64,000 nt of DNA from Ruminococcus sp. GTDB taxonomy: Bacteria; Bacillota; Clostridia; Oscillospirales; Ruminococcaceae. The notes under the pieces are model-generated. The model was not told the origin of the DNA and searched no databases. It saw nothing but the letters and a program-made list of their open reading frames with translations. Below, one piece after another: positions 63,896 to 64,000 of this stretch. The position numbers and the translations under genes are program-made. Every line of letters begins with the position of its first letter. Within the stretch, counting starts at the first letter, position 1. The stretch lies in the NCBI GenBank assembly GCA_029060305.1, contig JAIDUG010000004.1, forward strand, positions 16,557 through 80,556, in the 5' to 3' direction.

Positions 63896-63978
63896 TCTGA
63901 ACGGTTGAGCCTTGAATCAGCCGTATCCCACAGCCGAAAGGCTGAAAGAAACTTGAAAACTGAAAAGAGGTGAAAAGT
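63896..63978 (+). ncRNA. Repeated structured leader, copy B
   Basis: Hairpin 1 is ACGGTTG / CAGCCGT (63901-63907 with 63918-63924) with a 10-nt loop, followed by ATCCCA, hairpin 2 CAGCC / GGCTG closing GAAA, and a purine-rich run ending AAGAGGTGAAAA. Relative to copy A the second hairpin-1 pair is flipped from C-G to G-C. Confidence 0.6.
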
Positions 63979-64000
63979 ATGAATTTTTTATGTAAGGCAC
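63979..64000 (+). CDS. Start of a further small gene, cut by the window edge
   Basis: ATG at 63979, 5 nt after GAGGTGAAA, reading M-N-F-L-C-K-A before the window ends. It is called only because it sits at the same distance from leader copy B as the cysteine-rich gene does from copy A. Confidence 0.45.

Overview
The window looks like a chromosomal segment from a low-to-mid GC Gram-positive gut anaerobe of the Oscillospiraceae, most like Ruminococcus. This rests on type III glutamine synthetase, the linked hprK-murB-rapZ-whiA-dnaE-pfkA cluster, RNase J, GdpP, WhiA, consensus sigma-A promoters with 17-nt spacers, strong GGAGG ribosome binding sites and frequent TTG starts. The genus is an inference from gene content; no rRNA is present to fix it.

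Positions 1-17,040 form a nitrogen-assimilation region. A leftward operon encodes an ammonium transporter fused to a PII domain, CTP synthase and type III glutamine synthetase. A divergent rightward operon encodes both glutamate synthase subunits, a degenerate type I glutamine synthetase homologue, an ANTAR-domain RNA-binding regulator, PurF and AsnB. Both operons start at near-perfect promoters. Within a few nucleotides each transcript enters a hairpin with an AANGGN hexaloop that overlaps an intrinsic terminator, and a second AANGGN hairpin follows about 46-49 nt later. This is the signature expected of ANTAR antitermination targets, and the regulator is encoded inside one of the two operons. 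A zinc-type ABC transporter follows (17.1-19.7 kb). Its promoter lies inside the long terminator-like hairpin of the upstream operon, and its lipoprotein gene seems to start at ATT.

Positions 19.7-26.5 kb hold mixed genes: a small alarmone synthetase, an OGG1-like glycosylase, RNase P RNA, two PH-domain membrane proteins, an AGCS symporter and a phosphohexomutase-fold protein that has lost its catalytic motifs. Positions 26.5-41.2 kb are housekeeping: RNase J with a structured leader, GdpP, L9, DnaB, TilS and FtsH, then a MoxR / DUF58 / transglutaminase operon. Positions 41.3-42.9 kb carry four small genes, one a recognisable CdiI-type immunity protein, with no toxin nearby.

Positions 42.9-59.1 kb are mostly leftward housekeeping: M18 peptidase, CoaE, Sua5, PrfA and a DUF951 protein behind a structured leader, then PfkA, DnaE, WhiA, RapZ, MurB, HprK, a DUF4015-like exported protein and Rpe. 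rpsO and pnp follow rightward.

From 62.2 kb the sequence changes character. There is an AT-rich, helically phased TTTAAA tract, two divergent XRE regulators around a 45-bp nested palindrome, and tiny genes. Two of those starts are preceded by copies of a leader RNA whose hairpins show compensatory base changes. This looks like the edge of a prophage or other mobile element that continues beyond the window. The strongest candidates for undescribed biology are the ANTAR leader pair with its degenerate glutamine synthetase neighbour, and the repeated covarying leader at the right end.
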